DNA of 64,000 bases, taken from contig JAHDGF010000001.1 in the NCBI GenBank assembly GCA_020627785.1, positions 75,056-139,055 of the forward strand, written 5' to 3'. This DNA is from Saprospiraceae bacterium (GTDB lineage Bacteria > Bacteroidota > Bacteroidia > Chitinophagales > Saprospiraceae). Below the pieces are notes generated by a model, which ran no database searches, had not been told where the DNA came from, and worked only from the letters and a program-made list of their open reading frames with translations. Positions 54,532-62,953 of this stretch are shown here, piece after piece; positions within the stretch are counted from its first letter, which is position 1, and the number at the start of each line of letters is the position of its first letter. The translations under genes were made by a program, and so were the position numbers.

Positions 54532-55797
54532 ATGAAAAATGTCCTTGTACTGGGTAGTGGAGGTAGAGAACATGCCTTATGTTGGAAATTGCTACAATCA
54601 GATCAATGTGATGAGTTGTTTGCATTACCTGGGAATGCAGGTACTTCACAATTGGTTCAGAATGTAGACATTGCCTTATCAGACTTTCGTCAAATTGGTG
54701 ATTTCTGTGAAAAAAATAAAATCTCTTTGGTTATTGTTGGTCCTGAGCAACCCTTGGTCGATGGGATTGTGAACTACTTTCAAGAAAATCACCCAGACAT
54801 ACACGTCTTCGGTCCAGACAAGGAGGCTTCAAAATTGGAAGGATCCAAAGATTATGCAAAAGAGTTTATGATGGAATTCGGCATTCCAACGGCTGCGTAC
54901 CGAAGCTTTAATACAGATCAGCTAGAGGAATCAATGAATTTTCTTGATGAATCAAATGGACCTTATGTTTTGAAAGCAGATGGACTTGCAGCTGGTAAGG
55001 GTGTTTTAATCATTGAAGATAGAGAAGAAGCCAAAGTCTCTATGCGAGAAATGTTAAGTGGTAAATTTGGTGAAGCCTCTTCAACAGTTGTGGTTGAAGA
55101 ATTTTTAGACGGCATAGAATTTTCTGTTTTCGTTGTGACAGATGGGGAAGAGTATTTGATACTACCAGAGGCCAAAGACTATAAACGAATTGGTGAAGGA
55201 AATACAGGATTAAATACAGGAGGCATGGGTGCAGTTTCTCCAGTCCCTTTTGTATCAAAAAAATTAATGAGAAAAGTTGAAGATCAAGTAATCAAACCAA
55301 CCATCGAAGGAATTAAAAAGCGAAAACTAAACTATAAAGGATTCATATTTTTTGGTTTGATTATGGTTGGGGATGAACCGAAAGTAATAGAGTATAATTG
55401 TCGTATGGGTGATCCTGAAACGGAGGTCGTAATCCCAAGAATAGAATCTGATTTGCTTGATCTTATTTCCTCTTGTTTTTCTGGTGACCTAAGCTCAAAA
55501 GAAGTTCTAATAACAGAACAATCTGCTACTACGGTTATGTTAGTTTCAGGAGGATACCCAGAAGCATATGAAAAAGGAAAAAAAATCAGTCTACCAACTG
55601 AATCAAAGGGGAGCATTATTTTTCATTCTGGGACTAAAATGGAGGCTTCAGATCTTCTTACAAACGGTGGTCGAGTTCTTGCGTTAACCTCATTTGCAAA
55701 TAACTTTAAAGATGCTGTCCAGCAATCTATGAAGCTGGCGGAGCAAATAGAATTTGAAGGGAAGAACTACAGACGAGATATTGGATTTGATCTATAA
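54532..55797 (+). CDS. purD: Phosphoribosylamine-glycine ligase
   Basis: 421 residues, full length. VLGSGGREHALCWKLLQS, LPGNAGTSQLV, VIVGPEQPLVDGIV, GPDKEASKLEGSKDYAKEFM, YVLKADGLAAGKGVLI, EFLDGIEFSVFVVTDG, NTGGMGAVSPVPF and EYNCRMGDPETEVVIPR are GARS signatures of the ATP-grasp family. Second step-pair of purine synthesis: joins glycine to phosphoribosylamine. Its TAA overlaps the ATG of the murF-alr gene (TAATG). Confidence 0.97.
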   Translation: MKNVLVLGSGGREHALCWKLLQSDQCDELFALPGNAGTSQLVQNVDIALSDFRQIGDFCEKNKISLVIVGPEQPLVDGIVNYFQENHPDIHVFGPDKEASKLEGSKDYAKEFMMEFGIPTAAYRSFNTDQLEESMNFLDESNGPYVLKADGLAAGKGVLIIEDREEAKVSMREMLSGKFGEASSTVVVEEFLDGIEFSVFVVTDGEEYLILPEAKDYKRIGEGNTGLNTGGMGAVSPVPFVSKKLMRKVEDQVIKPTIEGIKKRKLNYKGFIFFGLIMVGDEPKVIEYNCRMGDPETEVVIPRIESDLLDLISSCFSGDLSSKEVLITEQSATTVMLVSGGYPEAYEKGKKISLPTESKGSIIFHSGTKMEASDLLTNGGRVLALTSFANNFKDAVQQSMKLAEQIEFEGKNYRRDIGFDL

Positions 55798-58259
55798 TGA
55801 AGTATACTAGTCGTGAAATATTAGAGATTACAAGCGCAGAATTATGCGGTAACTCTTTGATAGACAATGAGATAGAGCATGTCGCTTATGATACTCGGAA
55901 ATTATTTTCTTCAAACAATACACTCTTCATTGCATTCAATGGTAAACAAAGTGATGGACATCAATTCATTTCTTTAGCTTATGATAAAGGAATTCGAAAT
56001 TTCATTGTTACAGATCGGAATAAGGTTCTTAAAGTTTCAGATGCTAATTTTTTTTTAGTCGATAGTTCTTACTCTGCGATTCAAAAATTAGCAAGTTTCC
56101 ACCGATCGAAATTTAATCCAATCATGATTTCGATAACAGGAAGTAATGGTAAAACCATCATTAAAGAATGGTTGTATGAATGTCTAAAAAATCATTTTGA
56201 AGTACTCAAAAGTCCAGTTAGCTACAACTCGCAACTAGGAGTTGCGCTGTCTTTGTTAATGTTAGAATCAAAGCATGAGATTGCGATTATTGAAGCTGGA
56301 ATTTCGATGCCACATGAGATGAAAAATCTTGCCTCAATGATTCAACCCAAGATTGGTATTTTTACAAATCTTGGAGATGCTCATCAAGCTGGATTTATAA
56401 GTACCCAACAAAAACTCGAAGAAAAATCTATACTTTTTAATTCCTCTGAAAAAATTATTTTTAATTCAGAAAACCTCCAAGTTTTAGATCACTTTCAAAA
56501 GAAATTTCAAGACAAAGAATTAATAACTTGGCGTTCGTCAAATACTATGATTGGACATGTGGTTACATTTGCGGAAGCAGAATCACATACGATCATTGAG
56601 TTAAAAATTAATTCTAATAAACGAAGCTATAAGGTCGCATTTACGGACCAGCTTTCTTTAGAAAATATCACTCAGGTAATTTTGGTTTTAGAATCCTTAG
56701 GATTAAGTGGGACTGAGATTCAAGCGGCAATTTTACAATTAAGCAATGTACCGATGCGGCTTGAAATTAAGAAGGGTGTTTATAATTCAACCATAATTAA
56801 TGATAGTTATTCTCTTGATTTAGAATCTTTAAAAATGGCTTTGCAGCAGCTAGATTCTTTGGGCGAAAATAAAAGAAAGGTGTTGATTATCAGTGATTTA
56901 GATAAGCAAAATATAAGTAATGATACCTATGAAAAATTAAAAGCGATTTTAATAAATCTACCTCTTGATTTGCTCATTAATATCGGAGGAGCGCTTGTTG
57001 AGAATTTAAATAATACTGAATTATCTTATAAGGTTGTAAGTTATAGGGACGCACAAGAATTTTTGAGTCGACAATCTTCTGAAGACTTGCAAGAATCTGT
57101 TATACTTTTAAAGGGTGCACGGAAATTTCAGCTTGATAAAATTAGTAGTCGTTTAAGTGAGGAACAAAATAGAACGGTCCTTGAAATTGACTTAACCGCT
57201 TTGAGAGAAAATATTTTATTCTATAAAAATTTTATCCCAAGCAATACTGGTTTGCTTGCAGTTCTTAAAGCCTCAGCTTATGGAAGTGGTTCAGAGCAAT
57301 TGACAACACTTATAAATCAAAACCCAATCGATATGGTTGGAGTTGCGATCACGAAAGAGGCACTGGATTTTCGAATGGCTGGAATGGGAAAGCCCATTTT
57401 AATTTTCAACCCCCATGCGGATGACCTCCTTCAAATCGCCAAAAATGATTTTAGAATTGAGCTTTCTAATTTTTCTTTTTTAGAAAAATTGATTGATTTT
57501 CTGGATTGGCATAAACAGGAAATTTATGTACACCTGAAGCTAGATACTGGCATGAATCGATTGGGATACAGGGAAGATGATATTGAAAAGTTACTTCTCA
57601 AATTAAACCACCCTTATCTTAAGATTGAAGCGATATTCAGCCATTTGGTTGCTAGCGACGATCTCAACCAACAGAATTTTTCAAAAGATCAAATTGCACT
57701 TTTTGAGAAGATGTACAATCGTGTGTCTAACGCCTTAGGTTTAAAACCAAAGAAGCATATTTTAAATTCCGCAGGGGCACTTACATTCCCTGAGCATGGG
57801 ATGGATTACATAAGATTAGGATTGGGTTTATATGGTCTTGATCTGACCGGACTTTCAAAAGGATTACTACAAAGAGTTCATAGCCTTCGATCTTATGTTG
57901 TTCAAATTAGAGATGTTCCAGCAGGTGAAACCATTGGATACGGCAATCAGTGGCGCACTAAAAAATCACATCGAATTGCAATTATTGGTATTGGTTATGC
58001 TGATGGTTTATTGAGAAATCTAGGACATGGTCGAGCTTCTGTGGAAGTAAAAGGACAAGAAGTTCCTTTTATTGGTAGTATTTGCATGGATTTATCAATG
58101 ATTGACATTTCAAATGCGAAGGGAATAATGGAAGGAGATGAAGTATTGATATTTGGAAAAAATAGACCCATTGAAGATTTGGCAAAAGCAGCAGAAACCA
58201 TTCCTTATGAGATCCTAACAAGAGTCGCCCCTCGAGTAAAACGCATCTATATTCAATGA
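55797..58259 (+). CDS. Bifunctional MurF ligase / alanine racemase
   Basis: 820 residues, a fusion characteristic of Bacteroidota. Residues 1-455: MurF, with substrate-recognition YDTRKLFSSNNTLFIAFNGK, ATP loop GSNGKT (115-120; most MurF have GTNGKT), SYNSQLGVALSLLMLE, ISMPHEM, FTNLGDAHQAGF. Residues about 459-820: alanine racemase, with the PLP Lys in AVLKASAYGSGS (about 490), LKLDTGMNRLGY, FSHLVASDD, and the second catalytic Tyr in IGIGYADGLLR (about 733), ending TRVAPRVKRIYI. The enzyme makes D-Ala and adds D-Ala-D-Ala to the peptidoglycan precursor in the cytoplasm. Confidence 0.95.
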   Translation: MKYTSREILEITSAELCGNSLIDNEIEHVAYDTRKLFSSNNTLFIAFNGKQSDGHQFISLAYDKGIRNFIVTDRNKVLKVSDANFFLVDSSYSAIQKLASFHRSKFNPIMISITGSNGKTIIKEWLYECLKNHFEVLKSPVSYNSQLGVALSLLMLESKHEIAIIEAGISMPHEMKNLASMIQPKIGIFTNLGDAHQAGFISTQQKLEEKSILFNSSEKIIFNSENLQVLDHFQKKFQDKELITWRSSNTMIGHVVTFAEAESHTIIELKINSNKRSYKVAFTDQLSLENITQVILVLESLGLSGTEIQAAILQLSNVPMRLEIKKGVYNSTIINDSYSLDLESLKMALQQLDSLGENKRKVLIISDLDKQNISNDTYEKLKAILINLPLDLLINIGGALVENLNNTELSYKVVSYRDAQEFLSRQSSEDLQESVILLKGARKFQLDKISSRLSEEQNRTVLEIDLTALRENILFYKNFIPSNTGLLAVLKASAYGSGSEQLTTLINQNPIDMVGVAITKEALDFRMAGMGKPILIFNPHADDLLQIAKNDFRIELSNFSFLEKLIDFLDWHKQEIYVHLKLDTGMNRLGYREDDIEKLLLKLNHPYLKIEAIFSHLVASDDLNQQNFSKDQIALFEKMYNRVSNALGLKPKKHILNSAGALTFPEHGMDYIRLGLGLYGLDLTGLSKGLLQRVHSLRSYVVQIRDVPAGETIGYGNQWRTKKSHRIAIIGIGYADGLLRNLGHGRASVEVKGQEVPFIGSICMDLSMIDISNAKGIMEGDEVLIFGKNRPIEDLAKAAETIPYEILTRVAPRVKRIYIQ

Positions 58260-58428
58260 TTTTTTGTTGGGTTAATTTAATAGTAAGTGTTAATATTTTG
58301 TGAGCAAAATTCTAAAGAAGACCTAACTAGACTGAGCTTATCTTAATAAGTTCATAAACATTGGTGTCGTCCTTAGGGTAAACCGACTTTACATTCAATA
58401 TTTAGGCCTAATCATTCGTTGTTTTTTT

Positions 58429-58436
58429 TAAATTTG
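58429..58436 (+). promoter_or_regulatory. -7 element of the PpiC-SurA operon
   Basis: TAAATTTG, exact consensus. It overlaps an in-frame GTG at 58436, which shows that the longer reading frame is not the real start and that ATG 58478 is. Confidence 0.55.
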
Positions 58437-58477
58437 TGCTCTTTTTAAGGTACAGAACACAGATAATTATATCTCAA

Positions 58478-60421
58478 ATGATAAAGAAAATTTCAACACT
58501 GTTAGCCCTTTTTATAGGAGTTTTAGGTCCTATTTTCAGTCAGAATGATCAAGTTTTATTCCACGTAAATGATCGTCCAGTCTCCGTTTCTGAATTTGAA
58601 TACATCTACACGAAGAATAATGGCGAAAATGCGGACTACTCTAAAGAAAGTTTGGAAGAGTATTTAGACTTATATACCAAGTTCAAATTGAAAGTTGAAC
58701 AGGCTAAGTTTATGGGCTTAGATACTGTTCAAAGATTGCAAAATGAGTTGGCCGGCTATCGAAAGCAATTGGCTTCTAGCTATTTAGTAGATAAAGAGGT
58801 TTCAGAGAAATTGATTGATCAGGTTGTTGAAAGAATGAAAACAGATGTAGAAGTCTCTCACATCTTTGTGGCTAATCCGCCGAATTCTAAGCCCGGAAAA
58901 GCTGCAGAAGCTGAAGAAAGAATAAATACCATTTATGCAGAATTGGAAAGAGGGAAGAAGTTTGATGAAATGGCTAAGAAATTGTCTGAAGACAAAAGAT
59001 CAGGGATGAATGGGGGAAAGCTTGGCTTTTATGTTTCCATGTTGCCTGCAGGTTTTTACCAGTTTGAAAATGCAATGTATGAAACACCAATCGGTGAATA
59101 TGCGGAACCCATCAAATCTAAAATGGGATATCACATTATCAAGGTGGAAAGCCACAGACCTGCCAGAGGTGAAATGGAAGTATCTCACATCCTTTTGAAA
59201 AAAATGGGTAAAAACACAAAGCTTAAGATTGATTCTTTATACAATGAATTGAAGAACGGTCAAGATTTTGGGAAACTAGCGACGATGTTTTCTGAAGACC
59301 CTAATACAAACACAAAGGCTGGATACCTTGGCTTCTTTAAAATTAATCAATATGATAGAACTTTTGAAGATGCTGCATTTGCACTACAAAATGATAGGGA
59401 CATATCCATGCCTGTGGAAACTGAATTTGGATGGCACATCATTAAGAGACATTCCGTAAAATCTATGGAAGATGAAGCCAAACTGCGTCGAAAAATTCAA
59501 GGTACCATTACAAAGGATGAAAGGTTTCAAGCAGCAAAAAAAGAATTGGTTAATAAGATTAAAGAGCAAACTAATTTAAAAGAGAACAAAATTGCGCTGG
59601 CGAAATTTACAAGCACCTTGGATGAAGAATTTTATTCATACAAATGGAAAGTACCAGAAGATCTGGAAGATGCTGACCTGTTGGTAATTGGCGACGATTA
59701 CAAAAAGTCTTTAATGGATTTTGCGGAATTCTGTAAAAAAGATACTAGAAGTAGACTAAGGTTTACAAAAACAGAACCCTTTGATTCAGCTGTTGCAGAA
59801 TTGTATGAAAACTATGTAGATGATAGAATGCTTGCCTATGAAGAAGCCAACTTGGCAAACAAATATCCTGAATTTAAATCTTTGATGAGAGAATACGAAG
59901 AAGGCATCTTATTATTCGAAGCGACTAAAATGGAGGTTTGGGATAAGGCGAGTACAGATAGCCTCGGTCTTGATGATTTCTACCAAAGAAATAAAAATAA
60001 TTACAAGTGGAACGAACGAGTTGAAGTTGAAGAATATACTTTAATGTCAGCCGATCAAGATCTTGTGAAAAAGTTATTAAAGAAGGCTAAGAAGTTATCA
60101 AGTAGTGAACTATTAGCCATGGTTAATGTAGATGGGAAGGAACTATTGAAGGTTGAGGAATCAGTAATTGAGCAAACAGCAGATGCAAAACCACTGGTTG
60201 GAAAGATGGGAACTATAATTCCTGGAGAAACAGAAAAGGATAGTTATTCATTTACGAAAATTAAAAAGAGAATTGCACCAGCTACTAAAAATTTAAAAGA
60301 AGCGCGTGGGTATATTATTGCAGATTATCAAGATGAATTAGAAAAGCAATGGATCGAATCTTTAAAGTCTAAATTTAAGGTTTCAATCAACCAGGATGTT
60401 TTTAATTCATTGATTAAATAA
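58478..60421 (+). CDS. PpiC-type peptidyl-prolyl isomerase, tandem parvulin domains
   Basis: 647 residues from ATG 58478 (MIKKISTLLALFIGVLG, signal peptide ending at FSQ). A SurA-like N-terminal helical region (VSEFEYIYTKNN, YLDLYTKFKLKVEQAK) is followed by two parvulin domains: DVEVSHIFVANPP to GYHIIKVE, and MEVSHILLKK to GWHIIKRH. The remaining 300 residues are helical and charged, of unknown fold. It likely acts as a periplasmic chaperone for outer-membrane and T9SS cargo. First of a three-gene operon ending with a SurA homologue. Confidence 0.93.
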   Translation: MIKKISTLLALFIGVLGPIFSQNDQVLFHVNDRPVSVSEFEYIYTKNNGENADYSKESLEEYLDLYTKFKLKVEQAKFMGLDTVQRLQNELAGYRKQLASSYLVDKEVSEKLIDQVVERMKTDVEVSHIFVANPPNSKPGKAAEAEERINTIYAELERGKKFDEMAKKLSEDKRSGMNGGKLGFYVSMLPAGFYQFENAMYETPIGEYAEPIKSKMGYHIIKVESHRPARGEMEVSHILLKKMGKNTKLKIDSLYNELKNGQDFGKLATMFSEDPNTNTKAGYLGFFKINQYDRTFEDAAFALQNDRDISMPVETEFGWHIIKRHSVKSMEDEAKLRRKIQGTITKDERFQAAKKELVNKIKEQTNLKENKIALAKFTSTLDEEFYSYKWKVPEDLEDADLLVIGDDYKKSLMDFAEFCKKDTRSRLRFTKTEPFDSAVAELYENYVDDRMLAYEEANLANKYPEFKSLMREYEEGILLFEATKMEVWDKASTDSLGLDDFYQRNKNNYKWNERVEVEEYTLMSADQDLVKKLLKKAKKLSSSELLAMVNVDGKELLKVEESVIEQTADAKPLVGKMGTIIPGETEKDSYSFTKIKKRIAPATKNLKEARGYIIADYQDELEKQWIESLKSKFKVSINQDVFNSLIK

Positions 60422-60429
60422 TCAATTCA

Positions 60430-61266
60430 TTGTTACTAAGAATTGTATTAATTGGTGCTCTTACATTTGCCTTGAGCTGTGAACATCAAGAAATTGATAA
60501 GGATAAACAGCTTGTCGTAAAAGTAGGTAATGATAGATTGTATCTCGAAGATTTTCAAGAGTTGATCCCTCCAGAATCAAATCCGAAGGATAGTCAAGAG
60601 ATTGTAAATCATCATGTAGATAATTGGATAAAAGAGACGCTATTCAAATTAGAAGCTGACAAAAAAGTAAATCAATCTGAAATAAGAGATTTGGTTGAAG
60701 AATACAGGCGTTCTTTATTAATACATAAATATGAACAAGAACTGATAAGTTCTAAATTGGATACAGTTATTCAGCAGGAAGAACTTAATCAGTTTTATAA
60801 TAATCGGAAAGCCGATTTTATACTTCCAGAACCAGCATACTTATTTTTTGCTTTTCAAGTTCCGGAGTCTTCGAAAGAAATTATTTTGTCAGATTGGAAA
60901 GATTCCAATTGGAAGAATCTAGATTCACTCTGTAAATTGAATAATTTCCCTCACACTATTTTAGATAGCTTGTGGTTAGTCTCAGAACAATTACCGGAGT
61001 ATTTTCCAGCAATTGTCTGTGAGAAAATGAAAGTGAAAAAAGGAGCTTTTGTTAATCACTTGAATGAACAAGATAGTATCCGATACTTTGTTCAAATTGT
61101 AGATCGAATTAAACCAGGAAATCAAGCTCCTCCTAGTGTCGTAAAGAATCAGTTGGAAAAACTTGTATTACATAAGCGGCGATTAAAATTGTTGCAAGAG
61201 GAGAAGTCAACCTTGTATGAAAAAGCGATATCCAGTAATTCTGTCGTTAAATATTCTGAAAATTGA
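60430..61266 (+). CDS. SurA-like lipoprotein without a parvulin domain
   Basis: 278 residues from TTG (MLLRIVLIGALTFALSC, lipoprotein signal, Cys 17). The mature N-terminus (VVKVGNDRLYLEDFQELIPP, VDNWIKETLFKLEADKKVN, LNQFYNNRKADFIL) copies the SurA/PpiC chaperone core, but the segment where a parvulin domain should be (AYLFFAFQVPESSKEI to RYFVQIVDR) lacks its usual motifs (SHIL, GGxLG, GYHII). It may be a chaperone-only member that binds substrates while its neighbours isomerise prolines. Spaced 8 and 44 bases from its neighbours. Confidence 0.8.
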   Translation: MLLRIVLIGALTFALSCEHQEIDKDKQLVVKVGNDRLYLEDFQELIPPESNPKDSQEIVNHHVDNWIKETLFKLEADKKVNQSEIRDLVEEYRRSLLIHKYEQELISSKLDTVIQQEELNQFYNNRKADFILPEPAYLFFAFQVPESSKEIILSDWKDSNWKNLDSLCKLNNFPHTILDSLWLVSEQLPEYFPAIVCEKMKVKKGAFVNHLNEQDSIRYFVQIVDRIKPGNQAPPSVVKNQLEKLVLHKRRLKLLQEEKSTLYEKAISSNSVVKYSEN

Positions 61267-61310
61267 CTTCCTCATATGCCATTAACTAAATTATATAGTA
61301 ATCTTATATT

Positions 61311-62660
61311 ATGAAATATTCCTTAGTATCAATCTTATGTTTGGCCCTTAGCTTTGCCTCAGCTCAAGACCGCTTGGTCATTGATAAGGTTGTGGCAAAA
61401 GTTGGTGCAGAAACCATCCTATTGTCTGATGTTGAAAGCCAATATTCGTATGCTCTATCTCAGCAATCATTTGGACAGGATCCACAAGAGATGCGTTGCC
61501 AGATTTTAGAAGGAATCATTGGTCAAAAATTAATTGTGCATCAAGCAAAACTAGATAGTATAATTATTTCAGACGCAGAAGTTGAAGCTCAGTTGGATTT
61601 TAGGATTTCAAGTGTTCTTAGACAAATGAACGGGGATGAAGAAGCCTTTGAAAATTACTATGAAATGACAACCGATGAAATGAGAGAAAATTTGAGAGAA
61701 GACATGGTGTCTCAGATTTTAGCGGAAAGAATGCAAGGTCAATTGATGATGGAGGTTGATGTTACACCTCAAGAAGTGAAAGAGTTTTTTAATTCAATTC
61801 CTAAGGATAGTCTACCATATTTGAATGCTGAAGTAGAAATCGCAGAAATTGTAGTTGAGCCTAAAGTCAATGAGATTGAAAGACTGAAAGCTCTTCAGAA
61901 AATTCTAGAAATTAGAAAGGAAATCGTAGAAAATGGAGCTTCATTCGCCGAGTTAGCTAAACGAGAATCTGATGATCCAGGCTCAGGAAGTCAAGGGGGT
62001 GAATTAGGTTTTGCTGCGAGAGGAACTTACGTCCCAGAATTTGAAGCAGTAGCATATCAATTAGAGGTGGATGAAATATGTGAGCCTGTTGAAACAGAAT
62101 TTGGATTTCACATCATTCAAATGCAAGAACGTCGAGGTAATAAAATTAAACTTCGCCACATATTGATTAAGCCTGAAATTATAGATGAAGATTTAGAATT
62201 AGCTGTTGCAAATTTAGATTCACTGAAAATGAAGCTGGATTCAAGCGAAATTACCTGGGAAAAAGCAGTAAAAGAGTATTCTTTAGAAGCCGCTCAGAGT
62301 TATAATAACGGAGGAAGATTACAAAACCCAAATACGGGTAAGACTATCTTTCAAACATCTGAATTACCTTTTGAAATTTATATTGCGATAGAAGAAATGG
62401 AAATTGGAGAGATATCTGAACCAATGGAATTTCAAAATGCCAGAGGAGAAACAAACTTTAGAATCATACAATTACAATCTAGAACCAAACCACATAAAGT
62501 AAGTTTAGAAGAAGACTATTCTAAAATTCAGGAATATGCTAGGGAAAATAAGAAAAACACCTATTTCCTTAATTGGGTCAGCGAAAAATTAGGTGAAACC
62601 TATATTTTCGTAGATAAGACTTACTTAGATTGTGATAATGTCAACAGATTCTTAAAATAG
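61311..62660 (+). CDS. surA: SurA-type periplasmic chaperone / peptidyl-prolyl isomerase
   Basis: 449 residues. Signal peptide (MKYSLVSILCLALSFASA), N-terminal SurA domain (DKVVAKVGAETILLSDVESQ, CQILEGIIGQKLIVHQAKLD), then two parvulin domains: EVEIAEIVVEPK to GFHIIQMQER, and IKLRHILIKPE to NFRIIQLQSR. The domain order matches E. coli SurA, which escorts outer-membrane barrels to the BAM complex. In this organism SprA and the OmpA-like proteins would be among its clients. Last gene of the operon. Confidence 0.93.
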   Translation: MKYSLVSILCLALSFASAQDRLVIDKVVAKVGAETILLSDVESQYSYALSQQSFGQDPQEMRCQILEGIIGQKLIVHQAKLDSIIISDAEVEAQLDFRISSVLRQMNGDEEAFENYYEMTTDEMRENLREDMVSQILAERMQGQLMMEVDVTPQEVKEFFNSIPKDSLPYLNAEVEIAEIVVEPKVNEIERLKALQKILEIRKEIVENGASFAELAKRESDDPGSGSQGGELGFAARGTYVPEFEAVAYQLEVDEICEPVETEFGFHIIQMQERRGNKIKLRHILIKPEIIDEDLELAVANLDSLKMKLDSSEITWEKAVKEYSLEAAQSYNNGGRLQNPNTGKTIFQTSELPFEIYIAIEEMEIGEISEPMEFQNARGETNFRIIQLQSRTKPHKVSLEEDYSKIQEYARENKKNTYFLNWVSEKLGETYIFVDKTYLDCDNVNRFLK

Positions 62661-62661
62661 G

Positions 62662-62770
62662 AGAAAAAAAAAGACCGGCTCGAACCCCCCGATGAACCGG
62701 TCTGAAAGAAGAACTTAATCACTTAAGTACTCTCCTTCTGTAATCTGAACAATGCATAAGGAGCGAATAC
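62662..62770 (-). ncRNA. Candidate structured small RNA with intrinsic terminator
   Basis: On the minus strand, three features occur in order: a helix CTCCTT / AAGGAG (62763-62758 with 62737-62732) enclosing 20 bases; a 6-bp hairpin with a GTGA tetraloop (ACTTAA/TTAAGT, 62728-62713); and a terminator hairpin AGACCGG / CCGGTCT (62703-62672) followed by a run of eight to nine T (62672-62664). No gene lies on this strand, and the plus strand has no T-run after the hairpin, so it does not serve surA. The promoter is not identified. The helix hides an AAGGAG Shine-Dalgarno-like word. The class is unknown. Confidence 0.4.
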
Positions 62771-62889
62771 CTTGCCAATTTTTGAGTTTTTATATTCAAA
62801 AAAGGGTAAACTTGATCCAGTTGATAATTTAGATATATAATCAATTGATTAATAGGTACTTGTGGTTAGATTCGTTCATAGTATTGTAG

Positions 62890-62909
62890 TATGTTTGCGT
62901 ATATTTTTG
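62890..62909 (+). promoter_or_regulatory. Tandem -7 words before the cytochrome gene
   Basis: TATGTTTG (62890-62897) and TATTTTTG (62902-62909) are both exact TAnnTTTG words, 45-65 bases before the ATG. No good -33 partner is visible for either. Confidence 0.4.
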
Positions 62910-62953
62910 TTGGTTGAACCCGATCTCTCAAAAACTTAGTTGATTAGTACCAA

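Noticed and set aside
58436-58477. GTG start for the PpiC gene
   Set aside because: The codon overlaps the TAAATTTG box; ATG 58478 begins a normal signal peptide.
62672-62703. GGTTCGAGCC-like sequence resembling a tRNA T-arm on the minus strand
   Set aside because: No acceptor stem, D-arm or anticodon arm could be placed upstream; the element is better explained as a terminator hairpin.
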